Origin: Verrucomicrobiales bacterium
GTDB lineage: Bacteria > Verrucomicrobiota > Verrucomicrobiia > Verrucomicrobiales > DEV007
Assembly: GCA_013213905.1 (NCBI GenBank)
Contig: JABSSQ010000149.1
Location: 1 to 42,926 of the forward strand
Reading direction: 5' to 3'
DNA length: 42,926 nt
The position numbers and the translations under genes were made by a program. Positions 9,049 through 19,610 of the stretch are shown piece by piece. The notes below the pieces were generated by a model, which was not told the DNA's origin, ran no database searches, and saw nothing but the letters and a program-made list of their open reading frames with translations. Every line of letters begins with the position of its first letter. The first letter of the stretch is position 1.

Positions 9049-10476
9049 ATGAGCAAAAGTCTCTTCGAAAAAGTATGGGAAGCCCACTCAGTCAAGGAGT
9101 TGTCCAACGGACAAACTCAGCTTCTCATCGGTACTCACCTCATCCACGAGGTCACCAGCCCGCAGGCATTCGGAATGCTTCGCGATCTGGGTCTCCAGGT
9201 GAAGTATCCCAACCGCACTTTTGCGACGGTCGATCACATCGTCCCTACCAAAAGCCAGGTTGAGCCTTTCGAAGACAACCTCGCTCAGGACATGATCCAG
9301 GCGCTTCGCGACAACTGCGAAGAGTTCGGAGTGACATTCTTTGACATCGGCAGCGGCGGCCAGGGTATCGTCCACGTGGTGGGCCCCGAACAGGGCATCA
9401 CTCAACCCGGTTCCACCATCGCCTGTGGTGACTCCCACACCGCGACTCACGGGGCTTTCGGTGCGATCGCTTTCGGTATCGGCACGACCCAGATCCGCGA
9501 CGTCCTGGCGACCCAGACCATGGCCATGACCAAGCTCAAGGTCCGCCGCATCAACGTGGACGGCGAGCTTCCTCCCGGCGTTTACGCCAAGGACGTGGCG
9601 CTCCACATCATCAAGTTGCTCGGTGCCAAGGGCGGTATTGGCTACGCCTACGAATACGGCGGCAGCGTCTTCGACAACTTCTCCATGGAAGAGCGCATGA
9701 CGGTCTGCAACATGTCCATCGAGGGCGGCGCCCGTTGCGGTTACGTCAATCCCGACGAGAAGACCTTCGAATATCTCAAGGACCGCAACTACTCGCCGAA
9801 AGGCGGCGACTGGGACGCCGCCGTCGAGGAATGGACTGCCATCGCCTCTGATCCTGACTGCGCTTACGACGACGTCGTAAACATCAAGGCCGAGGACATC
9901 GCTCCCTCCGTCACCTGGGGCATCTCTCCCGACCACGGTATCTTCGTGAACGAGAACATCCCCTCCGCCGCTGATGTGGACGACGAGGAAGAGAAGGCCT
10001 CCATCGAGGAAGCCCTCGAGTACATGAAGTTCGAAGGCGGATCTCCGATCGCCGGCACCCCGGTTGATGTCTGCTTTATCGGCAGCTGCACCAATGGTCG
10101 TCTTTCCGATTTCCGCGAGGCCGCCAAATTCCTCAAGGGCCACAAGGTCGCCGAGAGCGTTCAGGCAATTGCCGTTCCCGGATCCGAAATCGTGGATCAC
10201 CTCTGCCGCCAGGAAGGGCTTCACACCATTTTTGAAGAAGCAGGCTTTGAATGGCGCGGCGCCGGCTGCTCCATGTGCCTTGCCATGAACCCGGACAAAC
10301 TGGTCGGCGACCAGCTTTGCGCCAGCTCCAGCAACCGAAACTTCAAGGGGCGCCAGGGAAGCCCGACCGGACGAACCATCCTCATGTCACCTGTGATGGT
10401 GGCCGCTGCCGCCGTGAAAGGCGCGGTCGCGGACGCCCGCGAGGTGTTCCAGGTTGGCGAGACCGCTGCCGCCTGA
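9049..10476 (+). CDS. leuC: 3-isopropylmalate dehydratase large subunit
   Basis: [15 protein letters not shown]...[53 protein letters not shown]. Start taken at ATG 9049 instead of the listed 8947. Confidence 0.95.
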   Translation: MSKSLFEKVWEAHSVKELSNGQTQLLIGTHLIHEVTSPQAFGMLRDLGLQVKYPNRTFATVDHIVPTKSQVEPFEDNLAQDMIQALRDNCEEFGVTFFDIGSGGQGIVHVVGPEQGITQPGSTIACGDSHTATHGAFGAIAFGIGTTQIRDVLATQTMAMTKLKVRRINVDGELPPGVYAKDVALHIIKLLGAKGGIGYAYEYGGSVFDNFSMEERMTVCNMSIEGGARCGYVNPDEKTFEYLKDRNYSPKGGDWDAAVEEWTAIASDPDCAYDDVVNIKAEDIAPSVTWGISPDHGIFVNENIPSAADVDDEEEKASIEEALEYMKFEGGSPIAGTPVDVCFIGSCTNGRLSDFREAAKFLKGHKVAESVQAIAVPGSEIVDHLCRQEGLHTIFEEAGFEWRGAGCSMCLAMNPDKLVGDQLCASSSNRNFKGRQGSPTGRTILMSPVMVAAAAVKGAVADAREVFQVGETAAA

Positions 10477-10489
10477 TCACCGTGAAAAG

Positions 10490-10583
10490 TGCCAGAGAAC
10501 TGCGGCAATCATGGACAAGCTACCGTTGCTGCCTTCCGGCCCTGGCGGGGTTTACCTGCCATGACTCCACAGCCTCTGACGGC
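10490..10583 (-). ncRNA. ffs: Bacterial small signal recognition particle RNA (4.5S-type)
   Basis: Minus strand ACCCCGCCAGGGCCGGAAGGCAGCAACGG matches domain IV with GGAA tetraloop and CAGG/AGCA internal loop. Flanks pair over the full length: GTCAGAG/CTCTGGC, CTGTGG/CCGCAG, TCATGG/CCATGA. Confidence 0.92.
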
Positions 10584-10657
10584 GCGAATATACACGGCTC
10601 GACAGAAATGCGAGCAATGAAAACAATTCCGGCACTCGAAACGTAATCACCATCCAC

Positions 10658-11869
10658 ATGAGCACGGTAACCACGGAAGCCCAGCCCGACGCCAGCGGAC
10701 ATTTCGGAACCTTCGGAGGCAGCTTTGTCCCCGAAACCCTCGTCGCAGCCCTCGACGAATTGACCGCTGAATACCACAAAGCCAAGGCCGACCCGGAGTT
10801 CCAGGCCGAGCTGAAACAACTGCTCGCTGAATTCTGCGGCCGAGAAACGCCACTCTACCTAGCCGAGCGCTGGACGGAGAAACTTGGTGGCGCCAAGATT
10901 TACCTCAAGCGTGAGGACCTGCTTCATACCGGAGCCCACAAGATCAACAACGCGCTGGGTCAGATCCTCCTCGCCAAGCGACTTGGCAAGAAACGCATTA
11001 TCGCTGAAACCGGGGCCGGTCAGCACGGCGTCGCCACCGCGACGGTAGCGGCCCGTTTCGGGCTCGAATGTGTCGTTTACATGGGCGCCATTGACATGGA
11101 GCGTCAGCACCTCAATGTCGTCCGCATGAGACTGCTCGGATCTGATGTCTGCGGAGTTGAAGCTGGCCAGAAGACCTTGAAGGAAGCCGTTAACGAAGCG
11201 CTTCGCGACTGGGTCACCAACGTGCGCGACACTCATTACATTCTTGGCAGTGCCCTGGGCCCGCATCCCTACCCCATGATGGTGCGCGACTTTCATCGCG
11301 TCATCGGAGTCGAAGCCCGTGCCCAGATCATGGAACGCGAAGAGCGTCTTCCCGATCTGCTTATCGCCTGCGTCGGTGGCGGTTCCAACGCCATCGGGCT
11401 GTTCCATCCTTTTCTCGATGACGAAAATGTGAAGATGGTCGGTGTCGAAGCCGGTGGTCACGGCATCAAACAGGGCGAACACGCCGCTCGTTTCCAGGGA
11501 GGCAAACTCGGCGTGCTTCAAGGCACCAAAACGTGGTTACTCGCCGACGACGACGGCCAGATCGAGCTGACTCATTCCGTCTCAGCAGGACTCGACTACG
11601 CTGCTGTCGGACCGGAACACGCTTTCCTGCAGGACGCCGGGCGCGTCGAATACACCTACGCCACGGATGACGAGGCGCTGGATGCTTTTCAGGAATTGGC
11701 GGCCGTCGAGGGAATCATCCCGGCGCTCGAAACCTCTCACGCTCTGGCCTACGTGAAGAAGATTGCCCCGACGATGGACAAGGATAAGATCATCGTCGTC
11801 AACCTCTCCGGTCGCGGTGACAAGGACGTCGAGCAGGCTTCCAAGTACCTGCTTCCCGAGGAAGACTAG
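10658..11869 (+). CDS. trpB: Tryptophan synthase beta chain
   Basis: [64 protein letters not shown]. Confidence 0.96.
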   Translation: MSTVTTEAQPDASGHFGTFGGSFVPETLVAALDELTAEYHKAKADPEFQAELKQLLAEFCGRETPLYLAERWTEKLGGAKIYLKREDLLHTGAHKINNALGQILLAKRLGKKRIIAETGAGQHGVATATVAARFGLECVVYMGAIDMERQHLNVVRMRLLGSDVCGVEAGQKTLKEAVNEALRDWVTNVRDTHYILGSALGPHPYPMMVRDFHRVIGVEARAQIMEREERLPDLLIACVGGGSNAIGLFHPFLDDENVKMVGVEAGGHGIKQGEHAARFQGGKLGVLQGTKTWLLADDDGQIELTHSVSAGLDYAAVGPEHAFLQDAGRVEYTYATDDEALDAFQELAAVEGIIPALETSHALAYVKKIAPTMDKDKIIVVNLSGRGDKDVEQASKYLLPEED

Positions 11870-11981
11870 TTTACAGATTCACACTTGGGCGGGGCGTCCC
11901 GACCCTCCGGAATCCGACAAACATCCAAAGATCGTCGTGCACCCCTTGTGTCCATGGCCCTTTGCCTAAGGCCCTCTTCCC

Positions 11982-12911
11982 CTACTCCGGCACCTCACCC
12001 GAAATCACGCCGCCCGTGGCGTCGGGTTTCACCGTGGTCGGTGTCTCGCCCTTCGGCTTCGTCGCTCCACCCTGGGTGGATACGATAAGGCGCTTCGAAC
12101 CGTAGATATCGTCGACGAGGGTCTCCACCATGAGGCGTAGATCCTCGACTTCGTTTTCACTCAGCACCTCCTGCTCCGGCAGGTCGATCTTTTCCTGGAT
12201 CTCCTTGAGGTTGGTGCGGATGTCTTTGACCGTTTCGTTGCCTTGGATGCGAGGTTCCATCGTCTCAAGGTTGGCGATGAAATACTCAACGACTTCCGGC
12301 CGGGCCAGGATAGAGGCCTTCTCCGGATTGTAGGGATTGAGTGACGCGCTGCAGCCGATCTCGAAGGCGCGCAGCCATCCGGCGAGACTGATCAAGTTAG
12401 CCGCATCCACATCACGAATCAGGACCATTTCTTTCTCCACATCCTTCTGGGTGCGGGCGAGTTCGAGCTTGAGCTCCTCCCAGTCACTGCCGGCTGCTTT
12501 CTGGAGCAGACTGTTCATGTGGCTGGAGATACGAGTCCCCGACCCGAGCCCCTTGGCATGAGTCAACAAGGTGCGCCCCACCGGCTCGAGATCGTAGAGC
12601 TGCTCGGACTCAACCGCAAAGAAACCGTCAGCGAGAAGGAACCCCACACTGAGAGCCAACTCCGTGCGATCCTGGGGAACCTCCTCCGGCCACTGGCGCT
12701 TGAGCTCGTCGTAGGGCAGAGGGCGCAGCGTTTGCAGGTCCTCAAAGATCTTTCGAATCGACGGGGTCGTGAACTGGTTGACTCCGAACTCTTCGCGAAC
12801 GTGCTCGTCCTCCAGCAATTCGTCCGGAATTTCCTGGGCGATAAGGCTGCCGCAAATTCCGAAAAGCCCGACGAGGCTGCAGGTGATCCACAATTTCAAA
12901 AAGCGAGACAT
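11982..12911 (-). CDS. Hypothetical secreted/periplasmic protein
   Basis: 309-aa ORF with N-terminal signal peptide (MSRFLKLWITCSLVGLFGICGSLIAQE); no family recognised. Confidence 0.65.
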   Translation of the reverse strand: MSRFLKLWITCSLVGLFGICGSLIAQEIPDELLEDEHVREEFGVNQFTTPSIRKIFEDLQTLRPLPYDELKRQWPEEVPQDRTELALSVGFLLADGFFAVESEQLYDLEPVGRTLLTHAKGLGSGTRISSHMNSLLQKAAGSDWEELKLELARTQKDVEKEMVLIRDVDAANLISLAGWLRAFEIGCSASLNPYNPEKASILARPEVVEYFIANLETMEPRIQGNETVKDIRTNLKEIQEKIDLPEQEVLSENEVEDLRLMVETLVDDIYGSKRLIVSTQGGATKPKGETPTTVKPDATGGVISGEVPE

Positions 12912-12983
12912 AGGGCGGCAGGGGCAATACTCCTCTATAGGAACGGTCCAAATTTAATTCCGGCAGTAAAGAATGCTAGAAAT

Positions 12984-13012
12984 TTGTCTTTTAGTTAAGT
13001 TTGCTTTATAAT
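12984..13012 (+). promoter_or_regulatory. Sigma-70-type promoter upstream of the L,D-transpeptidase
   Basis: TTGTCT - 17 bp - TATAAT. Confidence 0.6.
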
Positions 13013-13129
13013 CTGTATAGGCAGATTTCCTGTCGACCACTCTCCTCAACTTTCATCCAAACTCTCGGGAATTAGCTAAGAGGCATTCTAATAGAATCGC
13101 CTGCCTTTCGTTATACCTGCTAAAACCGA

Positions 13130-14089
13130 ATGAGAGTGAAAACGCAAATCCAAATTGCCGCCAGCATCATGTTTGGCGTGACTGCTTTGTTTTCAACTAG
13201 TTGCTCCACCAAGCCAACCGCACAGAGGGACACCTCCAGCGTCCTCCAGATATCGGTTCCAGCCCAGAAGCTGGTTCTCTACAAGGAAGGAAAAGTGGTC
13301 AAGACCTACCCCGTTTCGACCTCAAAGTTCGGTTTGGGCAATGAAAAGGGTAGCTACCGCACCCCTCTCGGCCGCATGGAAGTCGCCGAAAAGATCGGTG
13401 GAGGAAAACCGGCCGGCGCTGTTTTTAAGAGCCGCAAATGGACCGGGGAAGTCATTAAGCCCGATTCACCCGGCCGTGACCCCATCGTTTCCCGCATCCT
13501 CTGGCTCCGGGGAACCGAGAGAAAGAACGACAACACCTACTCCCGCTACATTTACATCCACGGCACCGCTGCCGAAAAAGACATTGGCAAACCGGTCAGC
13601 TACGGCTGTGTCCGCATGAAATCGAGGGACGTCATCGATCTCTATCGCAAGGTGGGCGAGGGCGCGACGGTCTACATCACGAAGAAAGATCTCAACAAAG
13701 AGGTTCCTGAGCCTCAAATCGGTAATTCAGGCCCTGACGGCCTCGAGATGGAGGCCCTTCCCCTGGAATCGAGCCCCCGTGAGCTTCCCGGAACCCCGGC
13801 AGTGGTCCGAACAGCCTCCAAACCAGCAGCATCAGCACCGGCTCCAGCCCCCGCTCCTGCTGTCCATGCCGCTTCCAGCGCACCGGCTCCTCCCGTGGCG
13901 CCAACGGCTCCAACTGCAGAATTGAACCAGCCAGCAGCCCATTTCCAGCCCGGAGCACCCGCCCGAATCGGCACTCACAAACCCGAATGCGAAGATCCGG
14001 ACGCCGTTCCCATCCGCATTAATCCTGCCGAAGCGATGGGAGCCCCAATGAAACGGGACTTCCGCCCGTTCCGCATGAGTTCGAACTGA
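13130..14089 (+). CDS. L,D-transpeptidase (YkuD family) lipoprotein with Pro/Ala-rich C-terminal tail
   Basis: YIHGTAAEKDIGKPVSYGCVRMKSRDVIDLY active-site motif; TSCS lipobox-like N-terminus; APAPAPAPA tail. Confidence 0.9.
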   Translation: MRVKTQIQIAASIMFGVTALFSTSCSTKPTAQRDTSSVLQISVPAQKLVLYKEGKVVKTYPVSTSKFGLGNEKGSYRTPLGRMEVAEKIGGGKPAGAVFKSRKWTGEVIKPDSPGRDPIVSRILWLRGTERKNDNTYSRYIYIHGTAAEKDIGKPVSYGCVRMKSRDVIDLYRKVGEGATVYITKKDLNKEVPEPQIGNSGPDGLEMEALPLESSPRELPGTPAVVRTASKPAASAPAPAPAPAVHAASSAPAPPVAPTAPTAELNQPAAHFQPGAPARIGTHKPECEDPDAVPIRINPAEAMGAPMKRDFRPFRMSSN

Positions 14090-14102
14090 TTCGGTTTCTC
14101 CC

Positions 14103-14130
14103 TTGACGTGGCGGTGGAATCGCGTATGTT
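14103..14130 (+). promoter_or_regulatory. Sigma-70-type promoter of rpsT
   Basis: TTGACG - 16 bp - TATGTT, about 43 bp before the rpsT start. Confidence 0.55.
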
Positions 14131-14172
14131 CCGCGCCCTCAAACACGATTTTGAGCGAAACACTCTAGAAAA

Positions 14173-14436
14173 ATGGCTAATTCCAGATCAGCACTCAAGC
14201 GCGTCCGCCAGACCAAAGTCCGGACCGCTCGCAACCGTAACCTCAAGTCCCGCCTGAAGGACGCCCGCAAGGTCGCTCTCACTGCTGTTGAGGCTGGAGA
14301 CAAGGCTGCTGCCGCGACTGCCTACAACGCTTTCGCTTCTGCTGCTGACAAGGCTGCCAAAGGCGGTGCGTTGCACAAAAACACTGCCAGCCGTCTCAAG
14401 GGACGCGTCGCTGCTAAAGTGGCCAGCATTTCCTAA
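14173..14436 (+). CDS. rpsT: 30S ribosomal protein S20
   Basis: MANSRSALKRVRQTKVRTARNRNLKSRLKDARKV...ASRLKGRVA. Confidence 0.95.
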   Translation: MANSRSALKRVRQTKVRTARNRNLKSRLKDARKVALTAVEAGDKAAAATAYNAFASAADKAAKGGALHKNTASRLKGRVAAKVASIS

Positions 14437-14471
14437 GCGTCGGCCAAGACCTTCAACCGGTCATCCAACCT

Positions 14472-14497
14472 GTCAGGTCATTGACCTGACCCTTTTT
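14472..14497 (+). terminator. First of two terminator-like hairpins after rpsT
   Basis: GTCAGGTCA-t-TGACCTGAC perfect inverted repeat followed by CCTTTTT. Confidence 0.55.
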
Positions 14498-14509
14498 GGA
14501 AAAAGCGAA

Positions 14510-14533
14510 CCCCGTCGGATGACGGGGTTTTTT
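14510..14533 (+). terminator. Rho-independent terminator (second after rpsT)
   Basis: CCCCGTC-ggat-GACGGGG-TTTTTT. Confidence 0.85.
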
Positions 14534-14575
14534 GTTGCCCGGAGCCGTTCCCACGATGCCTGATCAAGCGGATCC

Positions 14576-14640
14576 GGTCGAGGTGGCACTCGACCCTCCA
14601 CGGACCAGGACAAGATGGAGGGTCACGCTCCCGCGTGACC
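14576..14640. repeat. REP-like cluster of three hairpins
   Basis: GGTCGAG/CTCGACC (14576-14595), CCCTCCA/TGGAGGG (14594-14622), GGTCACGC/GCGTGACC (14621-14640). Confidence 0.6.
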
Positions 14641-14657
14641 GCCAATGGACCGAAAGC

Positions 14658-14981
14658 CTACTTCGTAAAGGTGGTTCCCTGATCTTCGTGCTCGAGAACA
14701 CACTTCCAGGTGCGCTGAACACCATTGGAGTAGCGGTCGCGGTAAGTTGCTACCCGAACGCGATAGGCAACCTTGTTGCCGCAGGGAAGGCAGTCGTAGC
14801 GGGTTTCCCACTCAGTACTGATGCGGCGGGAGCTGATGCGGAAGGTGCCCTTGGGAGGCTCAAAGTCTCCGGTGCTCTCGCACTTGTTCCGGCCACAGCC
14901 AAAGATCAGGGCCTGTGCCGAAGTTGCGGTAAACTGAAGGGAAACAGCAGCGATCAGGATAGCAAAGAGTGGTTTCATCAC
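14658..14981 (-). CDS. Hypothetical small secreted Cys-containing protein
   Basis: 107 aa with signal peptide (MMKPLFAILIAAVSLQFTATSAQA) and several Cys including CLPC. Confidence 0.6.
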   Translation of the reverse strand: MMKPLFAILIAAVSLQFTATSAQALIFGCGRNKCESTGDFEPPKGTFRISSRRISTEWETRYDCLPCGNKVAYRVRVATYRDRYSNGVQRTWKCVLEHEDQGTTFTK

Positions 14982-15057
14982 GGTTCTCTTGAGGGAATGA
15001 CTAGGAAATATCGAAATCGGGTCGGCGAATCAATCATTAATCGCGATTCGAAAGCGA

Positions 15058-15540
15058 TCAGTTGTGCACCCGGATCAGCTCGACTTCGAAAATAAGCGTC
15101 TCGTTCGGACCAATCTTGGGAGGCGACCCGGCAGATCCGTAGCCGAGGTGAGGCGGAATCGTGAAACGGAACTTCGAACCTTCCTGCATCAGGGGAATGC
15201 CCTCCTGCCAACCGGCGATCACCTGTTGCAGGGAGAACGTAGCCGGCTGACCTCGTTGCACACTGCTGTCGAAAACGGATCCGTTAGTCAGCTTGCCAGT
15301 ATAGTGCACCGTGACCGTCGAATAACGATTCGGCCTCATCCCGGTTCCGGGACGCAGCATTTCATACTGAAGACCGGAAGCGGTGCGCTGGCGCCCAACC
15401 GGCGTCGTTGAAGCTTCACCTCCGGCAGCCCCATCGGGTGCCTTCACCGTGGCGGACTCGATTTCGTTGGACTGACATCCGATAGAGAAAACAGCAATCG
15501 AAGTCAGGGTCAGCAATACGAGCGGCAATGATTTCATCAT
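15058..15540 (-). CDS. FKBP-type peptidyl-prolyl cis-trans isomerase, lipoprotein
   Basis: Lipobox FSIGC; VTVHYTGKLTNGSVFDSS, GWQEGIPLMQEGSKFRFTIPPHLGYG, LIFEVELI. Confidence 0.92.
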   Translation of the reverse strand: MMKSLPLVLLTLTSIAVFSIGCQSNEIESATVKAPDGAAGGEASTTPVGRQRTASGLQYEMLRPGTGMRPNRYSTVTVHYTGKLTNGSVFDSSVQRGQPATFSLQQVIAGWQEGIPLMQEGSKFRFTIPPHLGYGSAGSPPKIGPNETLIFEVELIRVHN

Positions 15541-15595
15541 AGGTAAAGCAAGGTGCCTCAGGTTTGAAACTTTCGAAAGGCGAAAATCCCCGGAC

Positions 15596-16156
15596 CTATT
15601 CAGCGCTACCGGAATCGAATCGATGCTCTTTCTTCAGCAACCGTCCCCAGTGCTTGTTGTAGGGATGAACCCAGGGAGTGGGAGCACCGTTTTGATCGAC
15701 CACGGTTCCACCGTCATTGACCCAGCGAAAGATGCCCCCTCTCAAGCTGGCCACATCGGGGACATCACTACCTGTCAAAGCATCGGCCAGCTTCGCCGAC
15801 CGGTAACCCAGTGCTCCGTAGATCACGAGGAGATCGACAGGTTCCTGACGCTCCTCCAGGTAGGCTAACAGCTCGTCTTTATCGGTGAGGTGAACCGCCC
15901 CCTCGAGGTGACTCACTTCGAATTCCTCGAGGGTGCGGGCATCAACGAGAAGGACAGCCTGACCACCACTTCGGTGCAACCCCACTTCAGCAGGGCGAAT
16001 GGCGTCAACGGCTGGATATTCGCTGACCACATCCGCCTCAGCATTCTCAAGCGTTTGCAGTACCTTAATGCGATCATAGCCGCACTGGCCAAGTCCAAGA
16101 AGAAGGAAGGCCACCACAAACAATCCTCCCAGGATGAGTGCCCCTTTTGAACTCAT
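15596..16156 (-). CDS. Membrane-anchored rhodanese-like domain protein
   Basis: N-terminal TM; LVDARTLEEFEVSHLEGAVHL, VIYGALGYRSAKLADAL, LRGGIFRW. Confidence 0.8.
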   Translation of the reverse strand: MSSKGALILGGLFVVAFLLLGLGQCGYDRIKVLQTLENAEADVVSEYPAVDAIRPAEVGLHRSGGQAVLLVDARTLEEFEVSHLEGAVHLTDKDELLAYLEERQEPVDLLVIYGALGYRSAKLADALTGSDVPDVASLRGGIFRWVNDGGTVVDQNGAPTPWVHPYNKHWGRLLKKEHRFDSGSAE

Positions 16157-16164
16157 GCCACGGG

Positions 16165-16701
16165 TTACGCCTCAGAGTCTTTCGGAGTCGCCTTCTCCTC
16201 TTTCGGCGCGCGGAAGGCGGAGATGATCAAGAGACCAGCCGCAATGCAAATACAGGAGTCGGCCACGTTAAAGGAAGGAAAGTGACCGCCTGACGAAGGC
16301 ACCAGTTTGTCATAGAACGGAGGTAGAAAATCGAGAAAGTCGACCACATATCCCCTGCCCGGCAAAGCCCGGTCGGTCAGATTGCCAATAATCCCACTGA
16401 GCAACAATGCCGCAGCAACTTTGCTGACTTTGTCAGGAAACATACCGCGGCGAAACAGGATCACGATCCCGCTGATGGCAACGATACCAATCGTTCCGAA
16501 GATCCAGTTGGAGTAGGGATTGCCGTTCAGCAACCCAAAGGCCATGCCGGTGTTGTGCACGCGGACGATGTTGAAGAAACCAGGAATCACCTCAATCACC
16601 CGCGGCATTTCCGGCGGAACCGGAAACGTCATCACGATCCAGAGCTTGGACAACTGGTCGAGAATAAAGAGCGGGAGGCTCAGGTAGAAAAACAGCTTCA
16701 T
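16165..16701 (-). CDS. lspA: Signal peptidase II (prolipoprotein signal peptidase)
   Basis: [51 protein letters not shown]. Confidence 0.93.
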   Translation of the reverse strand: MKLFFYLSLPLFILDQLSKLWIVMTFPVPPEMPRVIEVIPGFFNIVRVHNTGMAFGLLNGNPYSNWIFGTIGIVAISGIVILFRRGMFPDKVSKVAAALLLSGIIGNLTDRALPGRGYVVDFLDFLPPFYDKLVPSSGGHFPSFNVADSCICIAAGLLIISAFRAPKEEKATPKDSEA

Positions 16702-19508
16702 CGAACTGATCTGGTCAGGCCTGACATCACGGAGTCACAACGTCCGCAAAGACCGGAACCCGCAACCAGGGGCATCGAGCGACGACAGCGAGGGCACTCC
16801 TCTTCAGTTGTCTCTACAACCGTCGCACCGGCCTCAGCGGCATCCTCTACGGTATAGGAGGAGACCATGAGAAACTCGAGAGCCTCGTCGGCGAATTTTT
16901 CGAGCACATTGCGCGCCGGATCTTCAGCCGGAAGCTGAAAAGTGACCGCAGCACGCTCGCGCTTCTTGAACTGGTCGCCCTTGATCGCTGCATCGATGGC
17001 CACCTGCGCCAAATCGCGGAGACGGCTCAGTTGCTCAATGGCATCGCCGGCTTCGTTGTGAGCGAACTTCGGATCGGGCTCGGGGAAGAGCTCAAGGTGA
17101 ACGGACGTTTCGTTACCGGCATACTCCCAGGCTTCGTCAGCGGTGTAGGCGAGAATCGGGGCAATCAGCTTCACCAGGGAATTGAAAACACGATGCATCG
17201 CCGTCTGCGTGGCGCGGCGACGCACAGAGTTCTCGTCGTCGCAATACATCCGGTCCTTGGTGATGTCGACGTAGAACGCACTGAGATCGGACGCACAGAA
17301 CTGGTTCAGCGTGTTGAAGACCTTGCGGAACTCAAAGGCTTCGTAGGCTTCTTCGCATTCGCGCTCCACATCGTGAAGGCGCTCCAGGATCCACCAGTCG
17401 ATCAGCGGCAGCTGATCGCTGCTGACAGCATCTTTGTCAGGGTCAAAACCGTTCAGGTTAGCGAGCAGGATTCGAAGGATGTTGCGGAAACGGCGATAGG
17501 GTTCAGCGGTTTGCTTGAAGATATCCTCACTGAAAGGCACCTCGTTCTGCCAGTCGACCGAGCCGGCCCAGAGCCGGACGATGTCAGCACCGAACTTGTT
17601 GTAGAAGTGAGCCGCATTCATCGGCTTGCCGCCGCTTTCGTCGGACTTAGAAACCTTGAGGTTCTTGACCGGTTCCATACCCTGCGCGCGCCGCTTCTCG
17701 TTTTCCTCCTTGGTGGCACGGCGGACCACAAAGCCGTGAGTCATGACTGACTTGTAGGGCGCGGCGTCGCGGACGGCCGTGCTCAGCATCAACGAACTCT
17801 GGAACCACCCGCGGTGCTGGTCAGTTGCCTCGAGGTAAAGGTCAGCCGGGCAGCTCAATTCAGGATGACGATCCATCACCGCAACATGACTGGAACCGGA
17901 ATCGATCCAGACATCGAGCGTGTCGGTGCAGCGGCGGGTGCCTTCGGGGAGGCCTAGCTTTTCAGCCCACCAGGCATCATCATGCTGGAACCAAAGGTTG
18001 GTGCCACCTTCCTCGGTGATATCAGCGACTTTGCGGGCCAGCTCCGCATCAATGTTAGGCCATTCTTCACCGGGGAGATAGAACACCGGAAGCGGCACAC
18101 CCCAGGTGCGCTGACGGGAGATACACCAGTCAGGACGGGATTCCACCGTGCCGTAGATGCGGTTGCGGCCCCAGTGAGGAAGCCACTCCACCTTGTCGAT
18201 CTCGTCGAGCGCCGTCTTACGAAGCTCGTCGATGCGGATGAAAAACTGGGGAACCGAGCGGAAGATGATCGGCGTCTTGGAACGCCAGCAATGCGGGTAG
18301 CTGTGCTTGTATTTTTCTTTTCCGATGAGAGCGCCCTTTTCGGCGAGCAGCTTGATGATCGGAACATTGGATTCGAGCACGTGTTCCCCAACCAGGAAAT
18401 CGACTCCGACTTCGTCAGTAAATTTACCTTCATCATCGACCGGTGAAAGCAGGCCGAGATTGTTCTGTTGTCCGGCAAGGTAGTCATCCGCACCGTGACC
18501 GGGAGCAATGTGCACGGCACCGGTTCCAGATTCTGTGGTCACGAATTCCGCCAGGATTAGGCGCGAAGTCCGCTCGAGGAACGGGTGCTGCGCTTCGGCT
18601 CCCTCGAGGGCTTCACCTTTGATTTCGGTCAGTTCCCCGGAAGGAGCAAAGCCGGTCTTTTCTTCAAACGTTTCGAGCAGCTCCTTCACGACCACGAAAG
18701 TCTCAGTCACTTCGCGCTCAGCGTGAGTGAATTCACCCACCAGGTAAGTGAAACGCGGATGCACCGCGATCCCCAGGTTGGCAGGCAGTGTCCACGGAGT
18801 GGTCGTCCAGATCACCATGGAGGCCTTTCCGGCCAGCTCGCCGGTCGTAAGCGGGAACTTCACAAAGATGGCGAGGTCCTTCACGTCCTCGTATTCCACC
18901 TCGGCTTCCGCAAGAGCGGTCTGGGCGCCATAGCTCCACTGCACCGGCTTTTTGCTTTGATAGACCAGTCCCCGGTCGATCAGTTGAGCAAAAACGCGGA
19001 TGATGTCGGCCTCGTATTCAGGGGCCAGGGTCAGGTAAGGATTGTCCCAATCGCCAAGGACACCAAGGCGGCGGAACGAAGCACGCTGCGTGTCGATCCA
19101 TTCGCGGGCAAACGCCTCGGAACGAGTCCGGATTTCGGCCGGCTCAAGTCCCTTGGATTCTTTGACGACTTTGAATTCGATCGGCAGTCCGTGGCAGTCC
19201 CATCCGGGAACATAGGGGCATTCGTAGCCGGCCATGGACTTGCTCTTGAGCACGAGATCCTTGAGAACTTTGTTCAAGGCAGTTCCCATATGCACATCGC
19301 CGTTTGCGAACGGAGGCCCATCATGCAGGATGAAACGATCCGAGTCGGCTTCCTTCCGCTTCGCAATGATCTGCTCGTAGAGCTTGCTGTTTTCCCACTT
19401 TTCGAGGCGGGCAGGCTCGCGCTTCACCAAATCTCCACGCATCGGAAATTCGGTTTCGGGCAGATTCAGCGTGGCTTTATAGCCGGTAGAACCGTCTTGA
19501 GAACTCAT
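16698..19508 (-). CDS. ileS: Isoleucine--tRNA ligase
   Basis: [43 protein letters not shown]-terminal CPRC...CGRC zinc motif. Confidence 0.95.
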   Translation of the reverse strand: MSSQDGSTGYKATLNLPETEFPMRGDLVKREPARLEKWENSKLYEQIIAKRKEADSDRFILHDGPPFANGDVHMGTALNKVLKDLVLKSKSMAGYECPYVPGWDCHGLPIEFKVVKESKGLEPAEIRTRSEAFAREWIDTQRASFRRLGVLGDWDNPYLTLAPEYEADIIRVFAQLIDRGLVYQSKKPVQWSYGAQTALAEAEVEYEDVKDLAIFVKFPLTTGELAGKASMVIWTTTPWTLPANLGIAVHPRFTYLVGEFTHAEREVTETFVVVKELLETFEEKTGFAPSGELTEIKGEALEGAEAQHPFLERTSRLILAEFVTTESGTGAVHIAPGHGADDYLAGQQNNLGLLSPVDDEGKFTDEVGVDFLVGEHVLESNVPIIKLLAEKGALIGKEKYKHSYPHCWRSKTPIIFRSVPQFFIRIDELRKTALDEIDKVEWLPHWGRNRIYGTVESRPDWCISRQRTWGVPLPVFYLPGEEWPNIDAELARKVADITEEGGTNLWFQHDDAWWAEKLGLPEGTRRCTDTLDVWIDSGSSHVAVMDRHPELSCPADLYLEATDQHRGWFQSSLMLSTAVRDAAPYKSVMTHGFVVRRATKEENEKRRAQGMEPVKNLKVSKSDESGGKPMNAAHFYNKFGADIVRLWAGSVDWQNEVPFSEDIFKQTAEPYRRFRNILRILLANLNGFDPDKDAVSSDQLPLIDWWILERLHDVERECEEAYEAFEFRKVFNTLNQFCASDLSAFYVDITKDRMYCDDENSVRRRATQTAMHRVFNSLVKLIAPILAYTADEAWEYAGNETSVHLELFPEPDPKFAHNEAGDAIEQLSRLRDLAQVAIDAAIKGDQFKKRERAAVTFQLPAEDPARNVLEKFADEALEFLMVSSYTVEDAAEAGATVVETTEEECPRCRRSMPLVAGSGLCGRCDSVMSGLTRSVR

Positions 19509-19610
19509 AGTTATTCAGGGTCAAAAGGGCGCCGAAAGTAGCACCCACAGGGCCGGTGGTCAAAGGGGAAGGCAGATGGAGAAACGCCTCTCTCTCCCTC
19601 GCCGGAGATG

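Noticed and set aside
9088-10224. 378-aa minus-strand ORF inside leuC
   Set aside because: Antisense frame created by high-GC codon usage; leuC on the plus strand is unambiguous.
10251-10646. 131-aa plus-strand ORF across the leuC end and the SRP RNA
   Set aside because: Out of frame with leuC and overlaps the structured SRP RNA; no protein signature.
18585-19541. 318-aa plus-strand ORF inside ileS
   Set aside because: Antisense to a canonical IleS; composition typical of a mirrored frame.
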